From assembly GCA_013368315.1 (NCBI GenBank), contig JAACJM010000081.1, forward strand, positions 62,001 through 126,000: a stretch of 64,000 nucleotides of DNA, read 5' to 3'. This document shows, piece by piece, positions 1 through 10,108 of the stretch (position 1 is its first letter; each line of letters opens with the position of its first letter). The position numbers were made by a program, and so were the translations under genes. Origin of the DNA: Tetrapyrgos nigripes (Eukaryota > Basidiomycota > Agaricomycetes > Agaricales > Campanellaceae). The notes below the pieces were generated by a model, which was given only the letters and a program-made list of their open reading frames with translations, searched no databases and was not told the origin of the DNA.

Positions 1-120
1 GACTTGGATTTTTGGCTGACAGTAGATTGCTGGAACACGACTAGTACTCAGATGAAGGAGATGTGGGCCACCGCTTCGCGTGGCAGTAACGAGGCCCAAG
101 TTATATTAGGTATCATCTAA
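1..120 (+). CDS. 3' end of an unknown gene or gene fragment (partial, enters from left edge)
   Basis: Frame 1 is open from the window edge to a TAA at 118-120 (39 codons). The fragment contains MKEMWATASRGSNEAQ. A related peptide, MKEMWATTACGNDEAQ, is encoded at 41012-41060 with strong nucleotide similarity, so this is either an exon of a small gene family or a dispersed gene fragment. I do not recognise the family. The coding part may stop at a splice site near 99, where similarity to the second copy ends. Function is unknown. Confidence 0.35.
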   Translation, partial: DLDFWLTVDCWNTTSTQMKEMWATASRGSNEAQVILGII

Positions 121-901
121 ATTTAACATAAAGCAATGTTGCTGCTTTTCTGCCTTCATGTTGTGACTGTTTCATTTTTAATGACTGGACTTACATGGTG
201 ACATGGTCACCTGTACCAGCACAGCTGAATTGGATGGCATTTCCTCTTATTATTCACTCCAGCTAGCTCTGGTGCCTATTGTGCATGTTACATTCAAGAA
301 AGCTAAAGTCAGATCATTGAATTCTGGCATTCCATTGTGATCTTCTCAGACAAGAGCCACAATTAGATGGTCTAATATTATAATTTAAAAGTCATTATAT
401 TACTTCTGTCTGATATTTGTGATTGCGAAATACTTTTATTAGATTGGCCTAACAATTACGAGGCCGAATGAAATGAGGTTGGGTTTATTACACTCGACTT
501 CTGCTTGTGGCTATGCTTAAACGGTCCCGTCTATCCGTCTGATAAACGGGTTTGGACCGGAGTGATCCATGGGGCTGTGTTTCTAGCTTTGTCCTGGTTT
601 GATGTAGGTGCTTGCACCTCCGCGAATAGCAAGCGGAGCCTCATCCGATACCCCTCTTCCAAACATCCATTTATCATTTCATTTATTTTCGTTCATGTTT
701 CTGATCTACCTGTCTCAACATTTTCCAAGGATCGGTTGCTGTGGTTTCCAGCGGAGGCTCGTCGTACACCAATATGATCCGTCGTATATATATTTGACTT
801 CGATTCGTACTCTACTCCTCAGTTTAACTTTGACCCCTAGTGTCTGCGCACTTTTTCTTCTGTTTTCGCTACGCCATCTCCCTCTCCCTTTGTGTATTGA
901 T
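121..901. other. No recognisable gene
   Basis: AT-rich sequence with no convincing open frame, RNA gene or repeat that I can see. A pyrimidine-rich stretch around 780-900 precedes the reading frame that starts at 902 and could be its leader. Confidence 0.4.
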
Positions 902-1252
902 ATGGCTGAACAAAATCAATCTTCAGGAACGAGCTCTAGCCAGAAGGGGAAAGAGAAGGAGAAGGTTGCTCGGCAGACCCCAGCTGCGAAGGCACTCTCC
1001 AAGATGATTGAACGTGGAACTGGTTTGAAAGAAGCTCGTGGTCGTACTTCGATTTCCTTTGTTTCTGCTACCGGCACAGATGATACCATTCCTTCCTCAC
1101 AAATACCCACTTCTCCTGTTACTAGAACACAGCCACCTCCTTCTACTTCGAAATCCTCAACCCTTCCGGCTACCGGTCAGGATCCAGACGAAGAGATCGA
1201 TGACGACGTTCAATTGCAAAACGATGTTACCAGGGTACGTATGCTGTTATAA
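902..1252 (+). pseudogene. 5' part of an unknown Ser/Thr-rich acidic protein, interrupted by a transposon
   Basis: The ATG at 902 opens a hydrophilic frame of about 113 codons before the inserted element: a Ser/Gln-rich start, a basic KGKEKEK patch, a Pro/Ser/Thr-rich middle and an acidic DPDEEIDDD stretch. An upstream ATG in the same frame (608) would add an implausible Leu-rich tail, so 902 is preferred. The frame runs into the TA-flanked element starting at 1242, and its last four codons belong to that element. If the element and one TA are removed, the frame stays open for roughly 47 codons past 3785. Alternatively GTACGT at 1235 could be a splice donor. I do not recognise the protein; a retroelement gag remnant is also possible. 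Confidence 0.35.
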
Positions 1253-2241
1253 ACTGGACAAAATTATTCGAACACAAATCAACGAAAGTCAGGCAGATTT
1301 CACTCAAATTAACCAGATTTTACACCTTTTCATCTCCCGCAAACTCACACCCAGTGATCGCTCCCAAACTTATGTTTTTGATATCTCCCGAATTCATGCC
1401 TTCTCTCCCGAACTCACACACCTCAAGTGAGTGTTCCGAATAAGCAATGTTCGAGCTCCGAACTGTAATGGTCAGCCTCTGATCTTAGCATCACTGAGAC
1501 CGAACAAAAGGTCAGTCTCCCCGAATACCGAAGAGATGGATTACTCCCAGGTGATAAGATTCTGAATATTAAACAATCATATTTATTACCTGCTACGTTT
1601 TTCAGTTTGAACTTATTATTCGTCCAAGGGGATCATAAATCATAAACGAGAAATCCTGTGTGATGGATTCTAATATTACTATACTCGGACACTTGCTCCA
1701 AATCCAAACATACTATCTTTAAACGGACCGAGTAGCTACTGGATTTGCTACATCCGTTAAGCCATCTCTGAGTTTTGAGGAGTTAGAATGCTGCACAGCT
1801 AAGCAGTGAATTAAATGCATTATTTGGCTTAGAGATACGACATGTGTCGGTGTCTCGGCATTATGCCTTGTGGTTCGTTTCGGCCTTTTCGCGTACTGCT
1901 AATGGTGGATGCCTGAGTAGATCATTTATTTGGACTGTTGATTACCAGGCTGTATCAGGACATAAGAATATTTATTAGGTATAGTACAGGTGGTGCAGGT
2001 AGTGGCTGTGTCAACCTCATTTGTAGTAAAGTTCATTACTTTCGCTTTTTTATTGTTTTGGAGTGAATTCTGGCCAGTCGAGAATATGCATCAGCCACAA
2101 TCCATTTAGATGGAAATTAAGTGCTATCAAACAGCCAAAGAAATCGGGGAGGTTGGTAAGAGAATATAGAATGCGCATATCTATCTCTATTCAATCCTTC
2201 GGTATATATGGAGGTATGGCGTAACTTGGGCAAATATTATA

Positions 2242-2919
2242 CTAACACGCCAAAAAGGGACAAATTTCCGCTCGACGGATCTGTGACCGGATATGTGTAC
2301 GAGAATGAGATATATCTGGAAACTAGATATAAGTACAAAAAGATGATGTATCAGTAAGCTAGATATTTGAACAGAAAGTTGCTATATAGGGATGCCTTTT
2401 AGTATATTTGATTGGTGTGTAGACATATTATGTATCAAAGCTATTAAAAGAAGTACAAAAAGACCTCGAATCGAGAATCCGGATATAGTTACAGATATGC
2501 GTCCGAAAAGACAATACATCCGGCTTCCAGATATGGGTGCGTATAGTTTATATGTCCGTAATACTAATATTTTTATAGCATTCATTCTGATCTATCAGTT
2601 CATCTGCCAGGACTACTATCGGGACCCTTGTCCGGAATCCGGACTTATTGTCTTTTCGGACACATATCCGTAATCATGTCTGGAATCCTGATTTGAGGTC
2701 TTTTTGTAGTTCTTTCAATAGCTTTGATACAGAATATGTCCGCACACCAATCAAATATACTAAAAATTCATCCTTATATAGCAACTTTCTGATCAAATCT
2801 AGCTTACAGATACATCATCCTTTTGTACTTATATCTAGATTCCAAATATATCTCGTTTTCATACACATATCCGGTCATGTATCCGTCAAGCGGAAATTTG
2901 TCCTTTTTCGGTGTGTAAG
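2242..2919. mobile_element. Nested palindromic MITE, 678 bp, TA target duplication
   Basis: The arms about 2242-2515 and 2650-2919 are reverse complements of each other (ends CTAACACGCC and GGTGTGTAAG), flanked by TA at 2240-2241 and 2920-2921. The arms diverge by many point differences, and the spacer is about 130 bp. Open frames on both strands here (2382-2962) are mirror images produced by the palindrome and are not credible proteins. It lies inside the 1242-3784 element, so it inserted later. Confidence 0.75.
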
Positions 2920-2984
2920 TACATATCTTCCCATTTATAGACACTTTGTATCCAATTCCTAGCATTAATCGGTATAGCAACAAC

Positions 2985-3155
2985 GTGGTGCAGGTGTATG
3001 AGGTTTCAGTGTGATTCTGGTGCAGGTTAGGTACGGATGAGGTACGTGCAGGTGGTAAAACTATCAGATTGAATATGTGTGCGCAGTAGAGACAGAATTC
3101 CTGCACCACCCACACCCCGCACTTGCACCAGAGGCACCCGTACCCTGCACCACGG
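2985..3155. repeat. Short inverted repeat around GTGGTGCAGGT words
   Basis: GTGGTGCAGGT near 2991 is mirrored by CCTGCACCAC near 3149, and the word GTGCAGG or its complement recurs at least five times between them. A related word occurs near 1990. It could be a small MITE within the surrounding element. I see no clear target duplication. Confidence 0.3.
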
Positions 3156-3920
3156 TACCCGGACTTTTCTGGCTCCCGCTCAGGTTTCAACTTTCCCATA
3201 CGCTTTTTGGGGTTCCTAATTCATTTGATAATTTTTCTTCTTGTTTTTTAGTACTCCTGCTGTTTATACATACTGATACTTCCTTATGACAGTGGACATC
3301 ACTACTCATACTTAATACAAGTTTCGTTTTTTAATTATTTTTGGATATAACAAGATGTACTTAAGTTCATAATCTTGAATAATCTGGCAGAGGACGTGAG
3401 AATAATTAATTGACCATTACTCTCTCTGAAGAATTGATGCGTTGAAGTTATTCGCAAGGTGCCTGTTCAAGGTTACAATACATACTGGTATCTAGAAGAG
3501 TCCGGTCAAACGTCTGAAATCGGAGCCCGATCATTACAGTTCGGACCTTGACCGTTGATTATTCGGAACCTCACTTGAAGTGTGAGAGTTCGGGAGTGCT
3601 CAAAAGGGCGAGTTCGGGAGAGAAGGCTTGAGTTCGGAAGATATCAAAAGGCATGCGTTTCGGGGAGATCACTGGGTATGAGTTCGGCAGAGATGAAAAG
3701 GTGTAAAATCTGGTTGATTTGTGCGAAATCTAGCTGACTTTCGTTGATTTGTGTTCGAATAATTTTGTCCAGTTTATAACAGCATAGGCGTGGCATTCAT
3801 GCGCTAATCCGATCTGAACCCACTCAATGCCGCGGTACTCTACTATTAGCTTGGACGTTCAAAAGTCACCACAGTCACTTTTTGCACCATGAACTCATTC
3901 ATGACGATCAGTGCTGGATA

Positions 3921-5461
3921 TGCCAGTCAATCGTGGACAATATTATTTCCCGAACTTCTTGATCATTTTCCGCAATTTCCGAACTCTTGAGGCTATTTTT
4001 GACCTCTCCGAACTCTTACAGCGTGACATGTGACAGCCTCGATTTTCCGAACTCTGATGCCACTCACCGAACTTTTAATCAGGATTCGAAACCAAGGGTT
4101 AAGACTCGAACTCTTAGCGTGACGTGACATTGAGTTTCTCCGAACTTCAAGTCCATCTTGAGCCGAACCTACTAATGCGCTGTATGTGGCCACTTAAAGC
4201 TGACTAAGGGTGCATACCTAATTAGGAAGGGCGGATATCCCACGCTCCTCCCTGCCCTCGCAGGTCACTTTCAAGGAAGCTTTGGAAGACGCTGGTCTAT
4301 CACTAGGCTCTGCAGTAAGTATACATAGTTAGAGTTTGTGATGAGGTAGATATTTACTGAAAATCAAGAGTTGCTGATAAAATCTGGGGTACAGTGATGA
4401 GATTCTTTGATTCATTCTGATCATCATGTGCGGACATCCACAATGCAAAGATTAAAAATTGAAGGATCAGTTTGCCGCTGATAACAAACATATGCCAGCA
4501 TCGTGGAGCTGTCAGAAGAAGGTACCCCAACTGTCAGGTCGTTTGGTACTTACACTCATTTCCTGCGCCACATGCACCACAGACTGATTGCTTACTTCTC
4601 TTCTCCAAGCTGACAGGGGTCAATGGGGGTTCTCCTGGGAGTTAATTTCTCACCTGGAGCAGTTTCCGTTTAGATCCATGGATCCTAGGTGCTGTGCCAA
4701 ACTGTTCAACATGCTGAATAGCAGAGTGGTCCAGTTCTACTCCTGCATCTGCCAAGCTATCTGTGAGTTAATGAGGTTGTCGCACCGATGGGCGGATTAG
4801 TATATCTTTGCATCATTCTCTTTTAAATCTCACTGCTGTCGCTCGTTACTTTCAATATACCATTGTGTTTTGGGTTTTTATACTACCTTTGTGCACATTT
4901 TCTGATCCACAAGTTTACTACGTAAGGATGATGATTGCCACGCTTGGGAGGGGCAAACTCAATCCTTCAATTTTTAATCTTTGTGTTACTATACCCCAAA
5001 TGTTATCAGCAACTCTTGATTTTCGGTACATATCTACCTCATAACATTCTCTAACTATGTATACTTACTGCAGAGCTTAGTGATAGACCAGCGTGTTTCA
5101 AAACTTGCTTGAAAGTGGCTGGCGAGGGCAGGAAGGAGCGTGGGATATCTACCTTCCTAATTAGGTATGCACCCTTAGTCAGCTTTAAGTGGCCACATAC
5201 AGCGCATTAGGAGGTTCGGCTCAAGATGGACTTGAAGTTCGGAGAAAGTCATTGTCACGTCACGCTAAGAGTTCGAGTCTTAACCCTTAGTTTCGAATCC
5301 TGATTAAAAGTTCGGTGAGTGGCATCAGAGTTCGGAAAATCGAGGCTGTCACATGTCACGCTGTAAGAGTTCGGAGAGGTCAAAAATAGCCTCAAGAGTT
5401 CGGAAATTGCGGAAAATGATCAAGAAGTTCGGGAAATAATATTGTCCACGATTGACTGGCA
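3921..5461. mobile_element. Large palindromic element, 1.54 kb, TA target duplication
   Basis: The ends are TGCCAGTCAATCGTGG and its reverse complement, flanked by TA at 3919-3920 and 5462-5463. The left arm (3921 to about 4480) pairs with the right arm (about 4945 to 5461) almost without interruption, except for a block of about 50 bp present only in the left arm near 4390-4440. The arms carry eight or more CGAACT(T/C) words at 20-30 bp spacing. The central ~450 bp has no recognisable coding. It belongs to the same general type as the element at 1242-3784, although the outermost bases differ. Confidence 0.8.
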
Positions 5462-5465
5462 TAGA

Positions 5466-5737
5466 GTGGTGTTTACAGTGGGGGCCAACGATAATAGTCT
5501 GGATCTTGACCATGATTTGTTCGGAACCCTCTCTCGAAGTCTGTGAGTTCGGCAGAGATCAATAGCGTGAGTTCGGGAGAGATGAAGAAACTGTGAAAAA
5601 GTGGGTTCGGAGATATACAGCGTAAGTTCGGGAGAGCCAAGGTTACAAATTCAGGAGATATTGAGTTCGGAAGAGATGAATAAAGTGTGAATTCGGCTGA
5701 GTTGCGTTCGATTATTTTTCGGACGTTTACAATAGCA
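5466..5737. mobile_element. One terminal arm of an element related to 1242-3784
   Basis: Read on the minus strand from 5737, the sequence starts TGCTATTGTAAACGTCCG and then follows the arm of the 1242-3784 element (Tc1/mariner-like TA at 5738-5739, repeated CGAACTC words, and a matching internal block near 5490-5520). The partner arm is not obvious. A weak match near 3843-3870 suggests that the 3921-5461 palindrome may have inserted into this element. Confidence 0.5.
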
Positions 5738-5924
5738 TATTTCAGCTCAATTGGGTTCAAAATTCACATGGTGCAGTGATTGGCGTTAGGATGGGATTTG
5801 GTGATTTGGTTGCCAAGAAAACTGATTACTATAAATAGTAATTGGAACCACATGCTCACCAAATTTTTCTGTAGTTTGCAGTGCCAACACGTATTTCATG
5901 GTTACATTATGGGCAAACAAGAAC

Positions 5925-6458
5925 TAGGGCTCAGCACGGGTATACCCGTGGGTAATTGTGTTTCCAAAAGTCAAACCTGTATCAGGCAGGTAATTGACCC
6001 CGTACCCGGAGTATCCGACCCGCGGGTTTTCTGCAGGTATTTCGCAAAATTAGTGCTCTGTACTTCTTGCAGAAGCTATATATGGATTAGTGTATGATGA
6101 TTACTTTCTAAAATATTTTTTGAGCAAGTGTTTTGCTGCTTTTTTAGATGAATTTTCGACTTTCTGCACTTTCAGCCACAGTTCGGCCGTGGGAACGCCA
6201 TGTGGCAGCATCCGTATTTGGATGTGGCACTTACTCTCGCATGTTTCTGGCCTCAAAGACACTGCAAAGCACAATCAATAGTACGTATTTATGATAGGTA
6301 CACTATATTAATATTATTTAGAAGTTTAGATAGAAAAATTCGAGTTTTTTGAAGTATCCGCAGGTATTAAGTCTTCTCAAAACTTAAACCCGTATCCGGG
6401 AGTATCCGTATCCGGCGGGTGTGGCTGTGTTGGGTACCCGTACCCGTGCTGAGCCCTA
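5925..6458. mobile_element. hAT-like MITE with TAGGGCTCAGCACGGGTA ends
   Basis: An 18-bp terminal inverted repeat, TAGGGCTCAGCACGGGTA, begins at 5925 and its exact reverse complement ends at 6458. Subterminal ACCCG/CGGGT words recur near both ends. Length about 534 bp; no coding capacity. The flanking 8-bp windows match only partly (5 of 8), so the insertion is probably old. The hAT assignment rests on end style and length only. Confidence 0.65.
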
Positions 6459-6887
6459 GGAAAAACAGGGATCAATTCGACATAGCCACACGCAGAAATG
6501 GAGTGTAAAGAACTCACCCTCGTTTCATTCGGCCTCGTAATTTGAAGCTCGAAACAAGAAAACAGTCCAGAAATAATGAAGCTTATACCTACCTACCCAC
6601 CAAGATCCTCCGGAACCATCTTATTTCATCTGTCTTGCTGTTGAATCGCTCATCATTGATACCTTGGAAACGATTTAAAAGTTCATGTCACAGTCTTGTA
6701 TATGGAGGAGAGTCACGGTGGTGCTGTGAAACGGACATGATGGAAAATGACCCGGCCCTCAAGTAACTGAGGAAATGCCATTATATAAATTTATAATCAT
6801 ACTCGAGATATAATGATACAAGTAACAATGTGAACCCTCGGACTATCAATCAGCCAACCAGAGAGGAAAAGAAGAGTACAATGCGAC
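6459..6887. other. No recognisable gene
   Basis: AT-rich sequence without a convincing frame. AATGCGAC at 6880-6887 is the left copy of the target duplication of the next element. Confidence 0.4.
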
Positions 6888-7942
6888 CAAGAGGTGTGCA
6901 GATGGTTATGGCTGGACTGGACGTTCCTTTTGGGTTTTAAGGTCAGCCAGACCTCCCCCCCTCCCCCCCTCCTTCCTAAAAAGGAAAAAGATTGTCAAGA
7001 TTGTCGATACACTCAATTAACCACCCAAGTCACACAATACGAGAGAGCCAGTTACAAAGAATCAATTGAGAGAGAGAGAGAGAAAGAGAGATATGGAGTA
7101 GTAAGCGGACTAGGCTCTACACTGCGTAGTAATAGTATGGAGCGGAGACGAAGTGAACGAACTAAGGAATAGGTTACAAAGATAGTAGGTATATAAGTGA
7201 TATGAGAACAGATGGGAAAAAGTAGGTAGTAATAGACGGTACCATATGGAAACGTCAAGGACGAGAGAATGATAAGTTAAATATGGATAGATGAAGGTAC
7301 TGGATCATAAAGAATGATTGACAGTGGGAATGTCCGTGGAGATAGAAAGCGGAGGAGATAAGTGTGTGAGTCATAGATCTAGAGAGATGGTAACTATAAA
7401 CGATGATGGGAAATGGTTGATGTTTATGGGGTTAAAAGTAAATAGAGTGGGAAATGGGTAGTAAAGGAGAAGTAATAGAAAGGAAATGAATAGGTGGGGA
7501 GCGATTCATGACAGAGATAAGATAAAATTTCGCTTATAAATCATAAAATCAAGTCACTTTTCCTCCAGACCACCTTATTGACCCTCTACTGACCTAAAGA
7601 CACAACAAAAGGAGTGATAAATGCTAATGTGGGGTCTATTTTCTTGAGGTAGCAAATATTTTTCAAAGAAAAGTTCATGATGTCAGACCACTGACGACAT
7701 CACTATCATGAGAACTATATACGATTTCAGTGGGATTCCACCCAAATACGGCATATCAGATATGTCTTCTACCTGTTCTTACCCTCCAAGTGTATTTCTG
7801 ATACTTTGAAGCAGAGATGACACCATAAATTTGGTCTATACACTCTCTAGGGCATGATGTACTTTTCGGTCATAAGCCCCCTCCAGACTCCCTCCCCCCC
7901 CCCCAAGGTCTGGTCTCAGGTAGACTGTCTGCACACCTCTTG
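6888..7942. mobile_element. hAT-type non-autonomous element with perfect 8-bp target duplication
   Basis: The terminal inverted repeats CAAGAGGTGTGCAGA (6888-6902) and its exact reverse complement (7928-7942) are flanked by identical AATGCGAC at 6880-6887 and 7943-7950. The 8-bp duplication is typical of hAT elements. The 1,055-bp interior contains C-rich tracts just inside both ends, a GA microsatellite near 7070-7095 and no long frame. The perfect duplication argues for a fairly recent insertion. Confidence 0.85.
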
Positions 7943-8016
7943 AATGCGACGTGAACCAGAATAGAAATGTAAGATGAAATTTTCAAGATTGTATTATACT
8001 GAATCCGGCCGAAAAG

Positions 8017-8888
8017 TCAGTGGGGTTGATCACAATGCAAATACCGACCCCCGTCATTGAACGGAATGACAGAATTGTAGCAAGTGAGTGTGCCCGACTG
8101 GAGGAAGACGAACGCAGTTACACATCCTTCCAAGGTACTTCAGTTATTATAGCACGACGACAGACAGGTGTTGATAGCTCCAGCGTAGTCATTGTTTAGT
8201 CCGGGGTCATTGGTGAGTGTGTATTCGCGGTATTTGGTGCCATAACTGCAACCAGGGAAAGTACCCAGCTGGGGATTGGTGAACTGGTACGCAATGCTGG
8301 CTTGTTGGGTCTGAGTGGCAGCAGTTGTGACCGTCGTCACCTGCACGGTCGTGCTTGCCGTTGTGTGGTCGGTTTGGGTAGTCGTGACGGTGTTTGTTGT
8401 CGTCGTTGTGGCGGACACGGAGGAGGTTTCGATGATGGTGGACTCGGTGGAGGTCACAGTGCCTGCGGAACAGTGACGGTAGCAGTGGGAGTGACAGTCT
8501 GCGGGATGCCGACGGTGGTGGCCTGGGTCGTAATGGATGTGGCGGTGGATGTCTGCACAGGCCCCAGGAAGCAATCACACGCTGTCCTGGGGACGTCAAG
8601 TGCAACCTTCTTGAGAGAGTTGGGGCATCCTGGGTAGACGTCGTCTAGCTTGGAGGAGCCACGTTTGACTGGGGTCCTGGGGGAGTAGGTGTATGTAGTC
8701 TTCGGAGATGCGCATGGTGTGAGCTGTTGGAGTTGATCATGCACGCGTTGATCCTCAGGTGCCACATTCAGGGCTGCGCGTCCTGCGAGGTGTTGATGTT
8801 GATCCTCAGGTGCCCCTCTCGGGGAAGCGACCAGGGCCTAACTGCTGGAAACGAGGACAACGAGTGGGAGAAGAGGGAGGAAATGCAT
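8017..8888 (-). pseudogene. Broken gene for a small secreted, Thr-rich protein
   Basis: On the minus strand, ATG at 8888 opens a signal-peptide-like start (MHFLPLLPLVVLVSS). The same frame then meets TAG after 16 codons, continues as a plausible mature protein with paired Cys (VYPGCPNS, RTACDCFLG) and a Thr/Val-rich linker, shifts frame by one near 8460, continues through more Thr repeats to a Cys-containing tail (GTFPGCSYGTKY, NTCLSSCYNN), meets TGA at 8140-8142, and runs on in frame through GCVTAFVFLQSG to a final TGA at 8017-8019. Two nonsense codons and one frameshift make a functional product unlikely, though the frameshift alone could be a sequencing error. The tail with spaced Cys recalls a PAN/apple-like fold; that is only a guess. 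Confidence 0.65.
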
Positions 8889-8933
8889 CGCAGGAATGCG
8901 CTGATGGTGACTACCATGTCCAGACTTGTCTGG

Positions 8934-8940
8934 TTTTATA
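8934..8940 (-). promoter_or_regulatory. TATA box of the secreted-protein pseudogene
   Basis: TATAAAA on the minus strand lies about 45 bp upstream of the ATG at 8888, a suitable place for a core promoter. Confidence 0.4.
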
Positions 8941-9913
8941 GCCAACTACCTGGCTCCTAAGAAAGAAGGGTTGAGTGACACTTTAGCGAGACCTTCTGAA
9001 ACGACTTACAGCGAAGTTTTTCTCTTTCGATCATCTCGAAGATCAGGGTGCCTGGTGACAATCCTTGTTATCCCGACGCCTCCTCTCGTGGAATTCTGTA
9101 TCTGCCTACATTTTTTTTCTGTCAATTTACGCGCAATTAGATGTTTTTGTTGATTATTCACCTACTAGTCATCCTGAAAATGACCCAAGTCACCTTCAAA
9201 AGAGAAAGTGGTATCCTCAGCAAAAAGCGGTACTCCCGACTTCTGATCGAAGGTCTAGCCCTGTAGTCCCCGCCAACGACCGATGCATGTACTAGCTAGG
9301 CCACACCCGACTGTCAGACCTGGGTCCTTCCTTCTGGGGTCAGTAATCTTAGGTGAGTCGAGGTGAATCAAAGGTGAATACCAAGACGGAATTTGGCATG
9401 AGTCCTTGAGGGCATTCGGCGGAGTTTGGGATTGTAATAGAAAAAAGGGAACCACCGAATGAAGCAGACTGGCGGTCTCGGAGAGCTATACTAGTAGCAG
9501 TCAATTGCTCGACCTAGGAAAGAAGTGTGTCAGTGTTCCAATGCTCATACGAAAAATGAAAGGATGATGCACATACCCACTATACACTGTCAATACTCAT
9601 CACCTCAAAGTGGAGTTTCTTGTCCTCGCATTCCATCTCATTCCATCCCTTGCAGTCCAAGTGGCAGAACCACTTCTCCCACCCATTCGGCCTCTTCATA
9701 CGCTGAGACTACTCCGAGAAATGCTAGGATCCGACTCGGGTAAACACTGCCAATATCTTAAGCAGTTCCGGAGGTTTGATGTGCTTGCAGCCGGGGTTTG
9801 ACTAATACCAGTGACTAGAAAGAAACGACCTACGAGAGGAAAGACACTATCAGCAATCCTGTAAACACCGGAAGAGTATATCAGACTAGTCTAGTTTTAT
9901 TCTCAATGGCGGT
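8941..9913. other. No recognisable gene
   Basis: Short overlapping frames only, none with a recognisable domain or splice pattern. The stretch ends at the left inverted repeat of the helicase-carrying element. Confidence 0.4.
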
Positions 9914-9942
9914 GCCGCGCCAGCCAAAGTTAGGTAAGCTAA
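9914..9942 (+). repeat. Left terminal inverted repeat of the helicase/DUF6589 element
   Basis: Starts GCCGCGCCAGCC and ends TTAGGTAAGCTAA. It matches the reverse complement of 15942-15970 at 27 of 29 positions. Confidence 0.85.
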
Positions 9943-10108
9943 CTTGGCTCCCACGCCTAAAGCCAATACCCGCCAATGCCGCCGCGTCGTCGTTTACTTC
10001 CTTCTACATCCTCTGACGCGTCAAGACCCCCGAGAAGCCTTTCTTGTATGCTGTTCCCTGCTTATTATTTCCTCAATATGTCAATAAACACCTTTATACC
10101 GCTCAGAA

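Larger units (their letters stand above)
1242..3784. mobile_element. TA-flanked non-autonomous element with ~250-bp inverted arms
   Basis: The ends are TGCTGTTATAAAC and its reverse complement GTTTATAACAGCA, flanked on both sides by TA (1240-1241, 3785-3786), as expected for a Tc1/mariner-type duplication. The two arms (about 1242-1480 and 3520-3784) are reverse complements along their length with scattered differences. Both arms repeat a CGAACT-like word every 15-30 bp. No transposase frame is visible. A smaller palindromic element is nested inside at 2242-2919. The element interrupts the open frame starting at 902. Confidence 0.75.

Noticed and set aside
8302..8637. Gly/Cys-rich plus-strand frame
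   Set aside because: It is antisense to the Thr-rich linker of the secreted-protein pseudogene; its composition is a by-product.
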